Shown piece after piece: positions 21,030 through 32,347 of a stretch of 64,000 bases of DNA. The stretch spans positions 109,016,447 through 109,080,446 of the forward strand of contig NC_080164.1 of assembly GCF_950295315.1 (NCBI RefSeq), given 5' to 3'. A model generated the notes under the pieces. It saw nothing but the letters and a program-made list of their open reading frames with translations. It was not told the origin of the DNA and ran no database searches. The position numbers and the translations under genes are program-made. How positions within the stretch are numbered: the stretch's first letter is position 1; each line of letters starts with the position of its first letter. The stretch comes from Erinaceus europaeus. Taxonomy: Eukaryota > Chordata > Mammalia > Eulipotyphla > Erinaceidae.

Positions 21030-23325
21030 TATTTCTACATTTCATCTAAATAATATGACTACTGAAAAGTAAAAACTTCATGTGTGAAACACCAGAAATT
21101 TTGATGCTTCCAAATATTCATATACCTAAAGTGGCTAATAAACCTTGAGAAAACTGGCAGGATTTAGCACTGTTCACTTGGCTGTTTGTGAAGTGTATGG
21201 AGTTATGACTGTATATCACATAAGTACTCTGAATAGAGTCATGGGATCACTACAATGAGGTCTCCTAATTAAAGTGATTCTTCTAGAAAGACCCTACTCA
21301 GTGAGCAAGCACATAAGAAATTCTAGAATTAATGAGGACCTGGTTGTTCAACATCATACTTTCTAATCTCTATTACCTATGTGAATCTATTTTTTGTAAA
21401 TCAAACTTCAAACCAATGTTTGGAGACAATCAGATAATATTTAAGGACAGACAGACACAATAAGAGAAATTAGAGTAAAGCTCTGGGGCGAGTAATCGTC
21501 AAGACTTATTCCCTCCCTATGGTAATACAGAGTTTGTTTCAGTCTTTTTTATTTATGTATCTGTTTCTAAAATGTACTCACTGTTGCCTCATAATTTAGT
21601 ATGCAGAGAGAGACTATTGCACCAAGCTACTGTATTAAATACAGTGATACAGAGATTACAAAGCCATAAACACTGTTCTCAAGATAATTATAACCAGTTT
21701 TGGGGAAAAGCCACATGCAAAAAAAATATAAAGCTAAAACAAGAACAGCAAAAACAAAAACTGCCACAAATAAAATAACAGAGAAATACAGTGGAAATTG
21801 TGGAGAAAAGAAAAAAGCAAAAATATCATTTAGGGAGTTACTAGGCAAATGCTAGAAGAAGGGAATTACTAACTAGATGCTATTTTCACATAGGAAGGAT
21901 GGAAAGCTTATGGTTCAATTCCAAGTCACACAAAAGGTACAGAAGAGGGAGGCATCATAACTCATTTTGTGTTAATTTTCCTTCTTTAGACAGCAATTAT
22001 TTTCAGCTACATATTCAATTCTGTGACTTCAAAATACATCTCATATTGTACTGCCATTGAAAGTGATGTAATATTGGGAGAAATTCCAGATGCCTGACAG
22101 AGAATAACACTATAATCTCTGGAGAAAAGTGTCTTCATTTTAGGTCAGTATTCCTTAAAATAAATGTCTGAACCCAATATACAAAACATAAGCCAAAAAG
22201 ATCTTGGATTAAAAAAAAGGATATTTAATATATTTAAAAAGGCAGAAATCATATAACAGAAACAGATGTTTCAATAATTCAATTATTGACATTTACATGT
22301 ACATCTTACAAAATTATTTCCACTATTTCTAAAGGAATACAGGGATTTTAGAGATTTGGAAAGCACAGAACATATTTTTACAAAATTGTAAAAGAACTGG
22401 ACATAAATTTAGGAATCAGAAAAGAATGTGGGCAGAAGGGAAAACTCAATGACTTGCTTTGTCAACAGATTAAACACAAAGAGAGAACTAGCAGTGTGCT
22501 ATGAGCCAAAATTGCCACCCTTGTGAAAGGAAATAAACAGAGTATCCAAAAAGTGAAATAAAATAAATAGAAAAGGGAGGAGAAGCAGGAAAAGAGGTAT
22601 CTCTTAGTTCCAAGAAATGTTAAGGATTTGAAGACAGAGGAGTTGACTTTCATTATAGCAGGATGTTGAAGTAAGCAAAATGACTTTGGAAAATGACTCG
22701 ACATGTTGAGCAAAGAATGAAAATATTTACATGTCAGTTAATTTACCTGTTTTTTTCCCACTTTCTTTGTTGTGCTTTGAAGTAGTATTGCATTCTAACA
22801 CTATTTAAATTTCTAGTGTGTATTGTAGAAAATCAACATATTTATATAACACATTAAGTTCACCACTACCAGACTAATTACATCCTTTCTAATCCTGTTG
22901 TTTCTTTTGCTCAAATTATCCACCCTCCCACTCCATTTGTCTCCTGGTAATTTCTAGCTAGTTTTACTTGTTTTTGAATATCATACCAGTATTTATCTAG
23001 CAGGAAGGTATATGTAGATAGACATAGAGACAGAGATGCAATTACAGATAGAGATAATGAAGCCTTAGCAATTTCACTCCTTGGCTGTGAACATGAGACA
23101 CTCTTGTGTACTAAAACCAATACCCAAACATGTTCATATGACATGACTAATAACATCCCAGATCTGAAAAGAATCTAAAAATCTAATGTCATGTGACACA
23201 TGAAAGGTAAAGTATGTGGACATTATGGCTACTGAACAGTTTAAAATTGGAGAAAGTGGTGTTATACACTATAACAGGAGTAGACTTAAATACAGTAACA
23301 ATGCTAAGTGAAATCAAGTAATCCT
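21030..23325. other. AT-rich intron, nothing recognised
   Basis: About 2.3 kb of single-copy looking intron. I see no repeat family I can name and no exon with plausible splice sites. Confidence 0.5.
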
Positions 23326-23452
23326 CAAGATAGCATAATGGTTATGCAAAGGGACTCACACTTGAGGCTGTCTTCAAAGTCTCAGGTTCAATCCCCTCCA
23401 CCACCATAAACCAGAACTAAACAGTGCTCTGGTTAAAATAAATTAAATAGAT
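23326..23452 (+). mobile_element. SINE type D
   Basis: AGCATAATGGTTATGCAAAGGGACTCACAC..CTCAGGTTCAATCCCCTCCACCACCATAAACCAGAACTAAACAGTGCTCTGGT. Type D has a tRNA-like head with B-box GGTTCAATCCCC and a short body ending at the GAGCAGTGCTCTGGT motif. Confidence 0.8.
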
Positions 23453-23631
23453 AATCATTCAATATTATACATAAGCGTAACATATTTTATTTCACTTAGC
23501 ATTGTTACTGTATTGTAAAATTGGCATTAATTAAAGGGGTTGCACCCAGACATGCCAAGGAGGAGATCACCACCAAATGGCCAGCTCTGGAGTACTGATA
23601 CAGTTCTTATCAGGAAAATGAAGCAGGAGGG

Positions 23632-23720
23632 TCAGTTAAATAGCTCACTTGGATAGTGCACTCTTTGCAATGTGAACAACCAAGCTTAGAGACTGGCCAT
23701 CACTCCACTGAAGGAAGCGT
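23632..23720 (+). mobile_element. SINE type E, interrupted
   Basis: GGTCAGTTAAATAGCTCACTTGGATAGTGCACTCTTTGCAATGTG..GGCCATCACTCCACTGAAGGAAG; the same head is found at 26090 and 53080. Its CT-rich tail reappears at 23883-23905 after an inserted type C SINE. Confidence 0.65.
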
Positions 23721-23882
23721 TTTTTTTTTTTTTTTTAAGATTTTATTTATTTATTAATGAGAAAGATAGAAGGAGAGAGACAAAGAACCAGACATCACTC
23801 TGGTACTTGTGCTGCCGGGGATTGAACTCAGGACCTCATGCTTGAGAGTCTGATGCCTTATCCACTGCACCACCTCCAGGAC
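23721..23882 (-). mobile_element. SINE type C, reverse
   Basis: T-run, AAGATTTTATTTATTTATTAATGAGAAAGATAG, GAACCAGACATCACTCTGGTAC, GGGGATTGAACTCAGGACCTCATGCTTGAGAGTC and CTTATCCACTGCACCACC. Type C is a separate tRNA-like SINE with a TAAATAAAATCTT tail. Confidence 0.9.
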
Positions 23883-23934
23883 CTCTCTCTCTCTCTCTCT
23901 CTCTTTATCTGTCTTCCTGTTTCTATAATTATTT

Positions 23935-24620
23935 TTTTAAATTTCTTTATTGAGGGTTAATGGTTTACAGTCAACAGTAATATACAATAGTTTGTACATG
24001 CATAATATTTCCCAGTTTTCCACAAAACAATTCTGCCCACACTAGGTCCTCCTCTGCCATCATGTTCCAAAACTTGAACCCTTTGCTCACTCCAGTATCT
24101 TTTACTTTGGTGCAATACACCAAATCCATGCCAGTTCTGCTCAGTGTTGTCCCTTCTGATCATGTTTTTCAACTTCTGTAAGTAAGATCATCCCATATTC
24201 ATCCTTCTGTTTCTGAGTTATCTCACTTAACATGATTCCTTCAAGCTCTATCCAAGATGGGGTGAAGAAAGTCAATTCAACATTTTAATAGCTGAGTAAT
24301 ATTCCATTGTGTATATAGACCACAACTTGTTCAGCTACTCATCTGTTGTTGGACACCTATGTTGCTTCCACATTTTGGCTATTACGAGTTGTGCTGCTAT
24401 GAACAAACGTATACACAAATCTTTCTGGATGGGTATGTTTAGTTCCTTAGGATATATCCCCAGGAGAGGATTTGCAGAGTTTTAGGGTAGGTCCACTTCT
24501 AGCCTTTTGAGAGTTCTCCAGGCTGCTCTCCACAGGGGTAGGGCTAATTTACATTCTCACTAGCAGTTCATTAGGGATCCTTTGTCCCCACAACCTCTCC
24601 AGTATTTGTTGCTGCTACCA
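23935..24620 (-). mobile_element. 5'-truncated L1 (ORF2 end and 3' UTR), reverse
   Basis: Read on the minus strand, 24620 to about 24190 is the ORF2 C-terminal coding region: the segment behind GGTAGCAGCAACAAATACTGGAGAGG, TGGTCTATATACACAATGGAATATTACTCAGC and GAACTCACTTAG-type signals. About 24190-23935 is a short 3' UTR and tail. The reading frame is broken. It is an older subfamily than the L1 at 8.5 kb, whose 3' UTR is different. Confidence 0.9.
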
Positions 24621-24841
24621 AAAAAAAAAAAAAAGATGGAGAAGGAAAGATATATTCTGCAGTAGTGACAATATTCTGTTTTCTGTTCTGGGCAGTGGTT
24701 ACTTGGATTTTAATTCATGATCAACCACTGAATGGGTTAATCTCCTTTTTTTCAATGCATGGACCTAGAGGTGTAACATAAATGAAAATTAAAAAAAAGA
24801 AACTATGGAAACTGAAATCAGATAATGGAGAAGTGATTCTA

Positions 24842-24910
24842 GGTCTTCTCTTCTCTTTTCTTTTCTTTTCTTTTCTTTTCTCTTTTCCTTTCTTTCCTTT
24901 TCTTTTTTGT
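24842..24910 (+). repeat. (TTTTC)n microsatellite
   Basis: Runs of TTTTC with imperfect units at the ends. Confidence 0.95.
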
Positions 24911-25108
24911 CCTGGAGTTGGAGCTTTGTAGAGTAAAAGAGTATAATCAGAGAGTAATTTTGAGAGCTCAGTGTAGAATGGATTGTGGCAGAAGTGAGGA
25001 CTTGGGGTTCTTTACATCAGGGCATGTGACAGGAGATAATGCCCCGTGTCGATTTAACATGTATCTTCTGAGCAAGTGCATGAAGATGGCTTTGACTCAT
25101 CCACTGTA

Positions 25109-25600
25109 GGGAGTGGGAGAAAAGAAGAAATTACATAGCACAGCCTTGAAAATTCATTTTCCAGCAATTACATTCAGAGTATTAACAGGGCTGAATCTAA
25201 GCTGGTGACAGCCGATCTGCTTCCTGCATGCAAACAAATTGCAGATTTCGATGTGCTGATCTCTTGGATGACAGATTCCATAAGCACTGCCTTCAGCCGC
25301 TAGAATGAAGGGGGGCTTTCATGGGATGCCTGCAGTTTATCAATAGATGTATATTAACATGAGGGATCAGAGACCTGCCTGCTGAAAAGAGTGTTTCCAG
25401 GGCTGATAATTTTCTTATTAGCAGGGATTTATTCACATCACTTGTTCGGTTATTAGATAATGACTCCCTAATTCTGAATTTGTATTCAGTCACTTCAAAA
25501 ATCTCATGGTAATTGCTTCTTTGATTTACAACACTGTTTGATACTTGCAAATTTTAAGAACTCTGCCATATTGTCTGCTAGCGATAGATTTGGGAAAAGC
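25109..25600. other. Candidate conserved non-coding element
   Basis: High-complexity, repeat-free sequence of about 490 bp, rich in homeodomain-like AT cores and without simple repeats, in contrast to the flanking intron. It has no supported ORF. Conservation cannot be tested here, so this is an impression from composition only. Confidence 0.3.
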
Positions 25601-25851
25601 TTCTGATATTTTTTGATGGGTACAAGTGACAAGCTCTACCACTGAAACCTTACTAAGAGCTGTTACAAGGTTTTAACATGCATGACTTACACAGAATACC
25701 AGTATGACCAAACTAGGGGTGGGGCACTGGGAATTCCTTACAATTTTACTCCCATGTACAGCCCAAAGGCATTAAAAAAATGAATGTTACTATTCCTTTA
25801 TGGGCCATAAATTTTACAACTAAAATGTGATAAAATAAAAGTCCCCACAGG

Positions 25852-26053
25852 GCTGGGTGGTGGCGCACCTGATTGAGTGCACATATTACATTGCACAAGG
25901 AGCCAAGTTTGACCCCCTAGTTCCACCTACAGGGGGAAAGCTTTGCAAGTGGTGAAGCAGTATAGAAAGTGTGTTTCTATCTCTTTCCCCCCTCTATCAT
26001 ACCCTTCCCTCTTGATTTTTGCCTGTCTCTAGCCAATAAATAAATTGAGATGA
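25852..26053 (+). mobile_element. SINE type B
   Basis: GGGCTGGGTGGTGGCGCACCTGATTGAGTGC head, CCTACAGGGGGAAAGCTTTGCAAGTGGTGAAGCAG core, CT-rich block, and CTAGCCAATAAATAAATTGAG tail. Confidence 0.92.
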
Positions 26054-26089
26054 AAACTCTCTCTCTCCATATATATATATAAGCTTTTG

Positions 26090-26215
26090 CAAAGGTCTGC
26101 AAAATAGCTTACATGGATAGTGTGCCTGTTTGCCATGCACTTGATCCAGGCTTAAGCCCCACTGTTGCTGCATTGAAGAGAGCTTGGGTGCTATGATTTC
26201 ATCTCTCTCTCTCTT
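26090..26215 (+). mobile_element. SINE type E
   Basis: GGTCTGCAAAATAGCTTACATGGATAGTGTGCCTG..CACTGTTGCTGCATTGAAGAGAGC and (CT)n, parallel to 23632 and 53080. Confidence 0.65.
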
Positions 26216-26425
26216 AAAATAATTTTTAGTTATTATTGAATAGACAGAGAGAAACTGAGAGGGGCTGGTAGGGATACAGAGAGATAGAGATAGAGAGACA
26301 CCTGCAGACCTGCTTCACCATTTGTGAAGCTTCCCCTTGCAGGTGGGGAGCAGGGGTTTGAATACATGTCCTTGTGCATTGCAATGTGCACACTTAACAA
26401 GGTGCACCACTGCCTGGCTCCCCTG
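26216..26425 (-). mobile_element. SINE type B, reverse
   Basis: TTAGTTATTATTGAATAGACAGAGAGAAACTGAGAGGGG to GTGCACCACTGCCTGGCTCCCC, with the core AGACCTGCTTCACCATTTGTGAAGC. It is abutted to the type E element in opposite orientation. Confidence 0.88.
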
Positions 26426-26624
26426 GCTCTATCTAATAAAATCAACCTGGCATGTGTGTCCCTAACAATGACAAAAAGATTGTTTTTTTTTTCTTTTTAG
26501 TTTTTCTTAAATGATATTTTTAAAAGTATATAAAGATATACAAAGAGAAGTAGCTACTCTAACTTTCTAAAGCCATACATATTACTCTGGACACATTCAC
26601 ACTGAAGATGAAATTAAAAAAAAA

Positions 26625-26815
26625 TTATTCTCTTTATTTATTTATTGAATAGAGATATCCAGAAATAAAGAGGGAAGAGGGTGATAGAGAGGGTGAGAGA
26701 CTTCCGCAATACTGCTTCACCAATTGAAAAGCTTTCTTCCTGCAGGTGGAGACCAGGGACTCAGACCTGGGTTTTTGCACATAGTAATATGTAAGCTCAA
26801 CGAGGTATGCCACCA
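26625..26815 (-). mobile_element. SINE type B, reverse
   Basis: TTTATTTATTTATTGAATAGAGATATCCAGAAATAAAGAGGG, CCGCAATACTGCTTCACCAATTGAAAAGC and the tRNA-like head ending ATGCCACCACTG. Confidence 0.82.
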
Positions 26816-27103
26816 CTGAACATGAAATTAAAACTATTGGCAATCAAGGCATGTCATTCATTTCTAAAATAAAATGTTTTATTTCTCATATAGCTTTCAA
26901 ATCATGACACAGTCACTTCTATGTAATTAAGAAGAAAAATAGATGCATATTTTGTCTTGCTGAGAATCTAGCAGAAATATGGATGTGAGTAATGTGAGAG
27001 TGGGAATAGTTCATTAAGGGCAATAAACAGACACAAGAGTCCTAAACATAGTAGCTCCCACTGACTACTTTTCTCTTGCATATATTTGAAAATGTTTTCT
27101 AGT

Positions 27104-27290
27104 GGGCAGGGAGACAGCATAGTGGTTCTGTAAAACATGCTCAGACCTAAGACTCTGAAGTCCCAGGTTCAATCCCCAGCACCACCATCAGCCAGAGCTG
27201 AGCAGTACTCTGGTTTCCTTTTCTACTTGTGCGTATCTTTCTGTTTGTATCTCTTTCTCTTAAAAAAAAAAAGTAAAATACAATATTAAA
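27104..27290 (+). mobile_element. SINE type D
   Basis: GGGCAGGGAGACAGCATAGTGGTTCTGTAAAACATG, CCCAGGTTCAATCCCCAGCACCACCATCAGCCAGAGCTGAGCAGTACTCTGGT, then a CT tract and A-rich tail. Confidence 0.85.
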
Positions 27291-27321
27291 AAACAGAAAG
27301 CCTTTAAAAGCAAAAAAAAAA

Positions 27322-27435
27322 AAAGCATAATGGTTATGCAAAGAGACTCTCAGGCTCCAAGGTCCCAGGTTCAATCTTCTGTACTACCATAAACCAGAGC
27401 TGATGATCAGTGCTCTGGTAAAAAAAAAAAAAAAA
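27322..27435 (+). mobile_element. SINE type D
   Basis: AAAGCATAATGGTTATGCAAAGAGACTCTCAGGCTCC..GTTCAATCTTCTGTACTACCATAAACCAGAGC..CAGTGCTCTGGT and an A-run. Confidence 0.8.
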
Positions 27436-27436
27436 G

Positions 27437-27665
27437 GGGGGGTGGTAGTGGTGTAACCAATACAGCACACCTGTTACAGCACACACTCCCGTTACAGTGT
27501 GCAAGGACCTGGGTTCAGGATGGGGCACTTCACAAGCCATGAAGCAAAACTGTAGTTGTTCTCTCTCTCTGTCTCCCTCTCTCTCTCTCTCCCTCTCTCT
27601 CTTTATCTCCTTCTCCCCTTCTGTCTCAGTTTATCTCTTTATCCTACAATAAATAAATAAAATTA
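27437..27665 (+). mobile_element. SINE type B with local duplication
   Basis: The head contains a repeated CAGCACAC(CT/AC)..C(CC)GTTACAG unit (27460-27500). The usual core CTTCACAAGCCATGAAGC, CT block and CCTACAATAAATAAATAAAAT tail follow. Confidence 0.8.
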
Positions 27666-27727
27666 AAACAAAAATATATTGTAGAATACTAAAGCTTTTA
27701 GTTCTTGTTAATAAGAAAGAGAGGATT

Positions 27728-28002
27728 GAAAGGACATGACCAGAGCACTCCTCAGCTCTGGCATATAATGGTCCTGGGGATTGGACATTCCATTCTAAAA
27801 AAATTAAAACTATTGATGGGGGGGGGGTCTGACCCAAATTCATGATTATCTCCAGAAATAACCTTTCTTTTAAAATAATTATTATGAGAGAGTTGGGGAG
27901 AGAGAAAGAGAACCAGACAGCATTCTGGTACACGCACTGCCAGGGATCAAACTCTGAACCTCATGTTTTTGAGATTCTGACGCCTTACCGACTGCACCAT
28001 TT
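27728..28002 (-). mobile_element. SINE type D piece and SINE type C, reverse
   Basis: 27728-27790 is the reverse of a type D (ACCAGAGCACTCCTCAGCTCTGGCATATAATGGTCCTGGGGATTGGAC). 27866-28002 is a reversed type C (AAAATAATTATTATGAGAGAG, GAACCAGACAGCATTCTGGTAC, CTTACCGACTGCACCA). The linking part is unclear. Confidence 0.7.
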
Positions 28003-29227
28003 TCTATGAAAGAATCCTATATACCTAAGAAGGCAAGCATCTGGTCATAGACCATCTTGCCTTTGTCATGTGAATCTCTCTCCTTTTCTCTTTGAAAACC
28101 ATGCCCCTATTTCATTTCTTAGTTCAGAACAAATACCCTGGCTTTGTCCCACTTAGTTTACAATTTAATTTTAAGTAGGTTCTCCATGTATATGTAATTA
28201 AATGTATCCTCTTCACTTATTAACCTGATGTTGACTTCATTGCTCAACCAGCCTAGGAAGGCTGAAGCTATTGCTCTCAACTCTCAAGATTGATATAGTG
28301 AATGTAGTATTGTAAATTCTTGGTGAGAGAAGTTGTAATCCTGTCACACTACCTGAAGATCCTTCAGAGACACAAATGTCTTCAGAGAGTATGGAACTTT
28401 GAGATTTCCCTGAATGCCATTTATTTGGAGTTTGAATCATAATTTCATTAGCAGAACTTAAACTTTCAATCAATAAGTCTTCGAGGTGAGTGTTTAATAC
28501 AGAATCAGAGACAATATTTTGTTAAAAAAAACTCCAGCACTGACTATAAAAAATTAACATACATTCAAAGGTACTTGAGAAAAGCATACAAATATGTACT
28601 TTCATTTCCTGCATATTTATGAATTATAAAATCAGTCAAGAAAAGAACATATATTCACTGGGAGGGGAGTCATTAAAATCGTCATGATTGTTAGAGTGTT
28701 AGTTTTCAAAGGACAGAGTTCAACAGCAAACATTAAAGGTAAATCATTTTTTTATTCTCTTACCCCACCTCTGGGTAATAAAAATAAGATGTGTTATTTT
28801 ATCAGTTGTTCACCAGACTTGCACGAAAAATATTAATGTTCATCAGTAAGTATTTGTGGAAGCAGGCTCTTTTATTTATCCCCTTATCTGAGTGAAAATT
28901 GATCTTTTTCAAGAGCAAATTCAGAGTAGGGGAGCAAATGTGCCCACATTTTTTCATCACTTCTTCTGATAACTTCCTATGTAAAGAAGTAGCCACAAAT
29001 AAACACAGGCACATCTTTAGAAATTCTTCATTGTAACTTCTACAGTGAGACTGCCAAAACAAAATGCATAATTAATAATTTGATGTGTTTTTAAAAAGAA
29101 ATCATCTATAGCTCAGGTTAATTATCACAGGTCGCAGCATAACTCAATGTCCCAGCACAATGTCATCTGCTCAGGCTTAGCCTGCAGGACTTGTTTTAGA
29201 CTAATGTTACTTTTTTTCTCCTCCTTC
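28003..29227. other. Intron, nothing recognised
   Basis: Mostly AT-rich. A minus-strand frame at 28237-28500 has a protein-like composition but no homology I recognise and no convincing splice sites, so it is not annotated as coding. Confidence 0.45.
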
Positions 29228-29395
29228 TCCTTTTTTTTTTAAATTAGTGATTTAGTATTGATTTACAAAATTATAAGATAGCAGGGATATAACTCCACAT
29301 CATTCCTACCATCAGAGTTCTGTGCTCCCATCTGCTCCATTGGAAGCTACAATGATTCTCCTAAAGTCACAGATATGGGTTGACTCGGATTTCTG
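29228..29395 (-). mobile_element. L1 3' terminus, reverse
   Basis: GTGATTTAGTATTGATTTACAAAATTATAAGATAGCAGGGATATAACTCCACATCATTCC..TCAGAGTTCTGTGCTCCC is the reverse of the GGAACTCTGGTGGTGGGAATTGTGTGG..TTATAATCTTGT terminus. Confidence 0.8.
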
Positions 29396-29412
29396 TATCT
29401 ATCTATTTATAT

Positions 29413-29413
<1 letters not shown>

Positions 29414-29498
<85 letters not shown>

Positions 29499-29500
29499 TT
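29414..29500 (+). repeat. (CA)n(TA)n microsatellite
   Basis: About 62 bp of CA dinucleotides followed by about 22 bp of TA, inside the reversed L1 tail. Confidence 0.97.
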
Positions 29501-29629
29501 TTTTTTTCTGTTTATTCTCTGGTCATGACTTCTCTTCCTTTCTAAGTCACACCTGTACTTATTACTATGTTTGAGTGTCCTTTCTTTTCCTCTTATCTTT
29601 CCTAGTCCTGCTGGAATTGGAGTTCAGAG

Positions 29630-29985
29630 CCTTCTGTTTATCTTCCCCTAACATTTCTTGCTGAGCGTATGGATCAAAATTCTTTTTGGGGTGCAGAAGG
29701 TGGAGGGTCTGGCTTTTGTAACTGCTTCTATGCTGGACATGGATATTGGCAAGCAGATCCATACCCCCAGCCTGTTTCTGTCTTTCCCAAGTAGGGTAGG
29801 GCTCTGGGGAGGTGAGGTTCCAGGACACATTGGTGAAGTTTTCTGCACAAAGGAAGTCAAGATGAAAGCATAGTAGCATCTGTGACTTGGTGGTTGTGGC
29901 TTAGTGAGTTTCTGAAGAAATTCTGGTTGTATTTTGTTTAGTTTTCAGGTGAAACACTAAGGATTTGCTTATTCCTCCTATACTC
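29630..29985 (-). mobile_element. L1 3' UTR, reverse
   Basis: GAGCGTATGGATCAAAATTCTTTTTGGGGTGCAGAAGGTGGAGGGTCTGGC..GGCTCTGGGGAGGTGAGGTTCCAGGACACATTGGTGAAG is the reverse of the 3' UTR block seen at 33710-33920. It is probably the same insertion as 29228-29395, split by the expanded microsatellite. Confidence 0.82.
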
Positions 29986-30345
29986 ATACAGACTGAACAT
30001 CTTGTCCATGTCTATAGTTAGAAGTGGGGACATGTTGTGACCTCAACAGGAATTTGGGACAATTAGCACATGGATCACATCAGTCTGAAGCAGGAGAATC
30101 TATATAAGCAACAACTTGCAGCAACTTGCTCTCTTGATTGGATTACCTTCATCATGGCAATTTTCCATTGGTGTTTCTCTGAACTGATCTCTTCATGTGA
30201 TGGTGTTGGGTGACTTAGTTTCGGCCTTTGGACTTTTGCCTATTTTCCTAACTAGACTTCTCCCCTCAAATTCACAGTGATATTCATGAATAAACCTCTC
30301 TTTTGTTTAACCTTAAATGGAGCCTCTTATTTTGTAGTACTTAGA
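29986..30345 (+). repeat. Possible solo LTR
   Basis: A TATA-like CTATATAAGC at about 30100-30109 is followed about 175 bp later by AATAAACC (30288) and a GT/T-rich stretch, a spacing typical of mammalian LTRs. Ends and duplications could not be defined. Confidence 0.35.
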
Positions 30346-30529
30346 TATTTGCCCTTTACCCTTGTATCACCTAATACTGCCTTGAATTGTTTAAACCCAT
30401 TCCCAGAGCCCCGCAGTCAGTTCCTTACATGCCATCACAGCAGCAAAAGTTGTTTTGTTTGTAACAGCTTTTTCTAGTTTAACAGGAGAGCAATCTAAAA
30501 AGGCTCCTACTCCAAAGCCAGGCCTCTAG

Positions 30530-31428
30530 AAATCCACTGTCTTTTTGAACCCTAAGACAGCAGGAAACTCACATCTCCACTATAGAGCCTCTACTTCCCC
30601 CAGTCCTTGAACCTTTGGATAGGGCCCAATTTCCCGTATGCCTCTCCCAATCCATATCAAATGATATTGCATTTGCCGATCGCAACCTAATCAACACAAT
30701 GATTGCCACCTCAACATGCTTTAGCTCAGACTGTGTCCAGAGACTTCACATGTGGAATGACAACCCTTCAGCTTCATTAGTCAGGTGAGACCTTTCTTTA
30801 CATAGTATTCTCTAATTACATCCCAGGTGGTTCACTTTCTAACAAAGACCCCAAACCTAGATATACACCAGTTTCTGTGAGAGAGAGCATATGTTCACAC
30901 GTATCCATAAACAAGTGCAAAATATATACCTGAAAGCAGAAGTACACTAGAGTTTACAGTGAGTACCCCCCTAACACTTCCTCTCCACTATTCCAAGCTT
31001 TGGGTCTATGATTGCTCAACAATTTGTTTGGCTTTGTATGTTAACTCTCTTTTCAGTCACCAGGTTCCAGATGTCATCAGGATGCCGGCCAGGCTTCCCT
31101 GGACTGAAGACCCCACCAATGTGCCCTGGAGCTCTGCTTCCCCAGAGACCCACCCTACTAGGGAAAGAGAGAGGCAGACTGGGAGTATGGATCGACCAGT
31201 CAACATCCATGTTCAGCGGGGAAGCAATTACAGAAGCCAGACCTTCTACCTTCTGCAACCCACAACGACCCTGGGTCCATGCTCCCAGAGGGATAGAGAA
31301 TGGGAAAGCTATCAGGAGAGGGGGTGGGTTATGGAGATTGGGTGGTGGGAATTGTGTGGAGTTGTACCCCTCCTACCCTATGGATTTGTTAATTTATCCT
31401 TTCTTAAATAAAAAATAAATAAAAAAAA
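30530..31428 (+). mobile_element. L1 3' UTR, young subfamily, unspliced
   Basis: Starts around TCCACTGTCTTTTTGAACCCTAAGACAGCAGG and ends TTATCCTTTCTTAAATAAAAAATAAATAAA. It parallels 16746-17427 and includes the 275 bp that the large L1 has lost. The putative intron (GTGAGTACC..GTCACCAG, 105 bp) is at 30959-31063. Confidence 0.9.
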
Positions 31429-31562
31429 TAGAACTACTCCAAAAAAAAAAAAAAAGAAAGAAATCCTAAGATCACATTTCTAAGTTTGGATTGGTTTGTT
31501 CCCTTCATTGTTTTTATAGAGATATTCAAAACATCACCGTGTAAAACACTACTTTCACTTTA

Positions 31563-31632
31563 TTTTCTAAAAACAGATTTATTTATTTATGAATAAGAAA
31601 GAGAGAAGAGAGAGAAGAGGACCAGTGTGAAA
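31563..31632 (-). mobile_element. SINE type C fragment, reverse
   Basis: AAACAGATTTATTTATTTATGAATAAGAAAGAGAGAAG..GGACCAG, cut short by the next element. Confidence 0.55.
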
Positions 31633-31635
31633 AAT

Positions 31636-31842
31636 AAAGGGGGCCAGGAGGTGGTGCACCTGTTTGCATACATTACAGTGCACAAGGACCTGGGTTAAAG
31701 TCCCTGGTCCCCACCTGTATGGGGAAAGCTTCCTGAGTGGTGAAGCAGAGTATGTATGAGGTGTTTCTCTGTCTCTCTCCCTGTCTATGCTCCCCTCCCT
31801 TATCAATTTCTCTCTGTTTCTATCTAATAAAAAAAAAAGTAA
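31636..31842 (+). mobile_element. SINE type B
   Basis: GGGGGCCAGGAGGTGGTGCACCTG to TCTATCTAATAAAAAAAAAAGTAAA, inserted into the type C fragment before it. Confidence 0.9.
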
Positions 31843-32103
31843 ATGAAGTCACTGAGAGGTAAAGTAGAAATATAGTCAGAGATAAAATTCTGGAAGAAGA
31901 GGCCTTGGAGAAGAAGGCAGACTGAATCAGGTGGTCAGAAAAGAATCAAGAGAAGATACAGTTGGAGGACCCAAGAGAGGACAGGGGTTCAGGAAGGAAG
32001 AAACTCCCTTTGGGTTCCAGTGCAGGAAGGAGTTTCTGAGAGATAAATTTTAAAGATGCCTATTCCATTGGTCATATACAAGATACTGGAACTCTGTTCT
32101 TAA

Positions 32104-32347
32104 TTGTTTTTCCCCCTTTTGTTGCCCTTGTTGTTTTTATCATTGTTGTGGTTATTAGTGTCGTTGTTGTTGGATCGAACAGAGAGAAATCGAGAGAGGA
32201 GAGGGAGAGAAAGATATGGACCTGCAGACCTGCTTCACCACTTGTGAGGCGACTCCCGCTGCAGGTGGGGAGTCGGGGGCTCGAACCGGGATCCTGTGCT
32301 TCGTGCTATGTGTGCTTAACCCACTGTGCTACCTACCACCCAACCCC
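32104..32347 (-). mobile_element. SINE type A, reverse
   Basis: CCCCCTTTTGTTGCCCTTGTTG tail through GGGGCTCGAACCGGGATCC (B-box reversed) to CTACCACCCAACCCCC. Confidence 0.9.

Noticed and set aside
20586..21053. Open frames across the N run
   Set aside because: They consist mainly of undetermined residues from the 200-base gap.
28237..28500. Minus-strand frame with protein-like composition (SLSSANEIMIQTPNKWHSG)
   Set aside because: I recognise no family, an upstream stop and frameshift limit it, and no convincing acceptor and donor pair frames it. In AT-rich intron a frame of this size can arise by chance.
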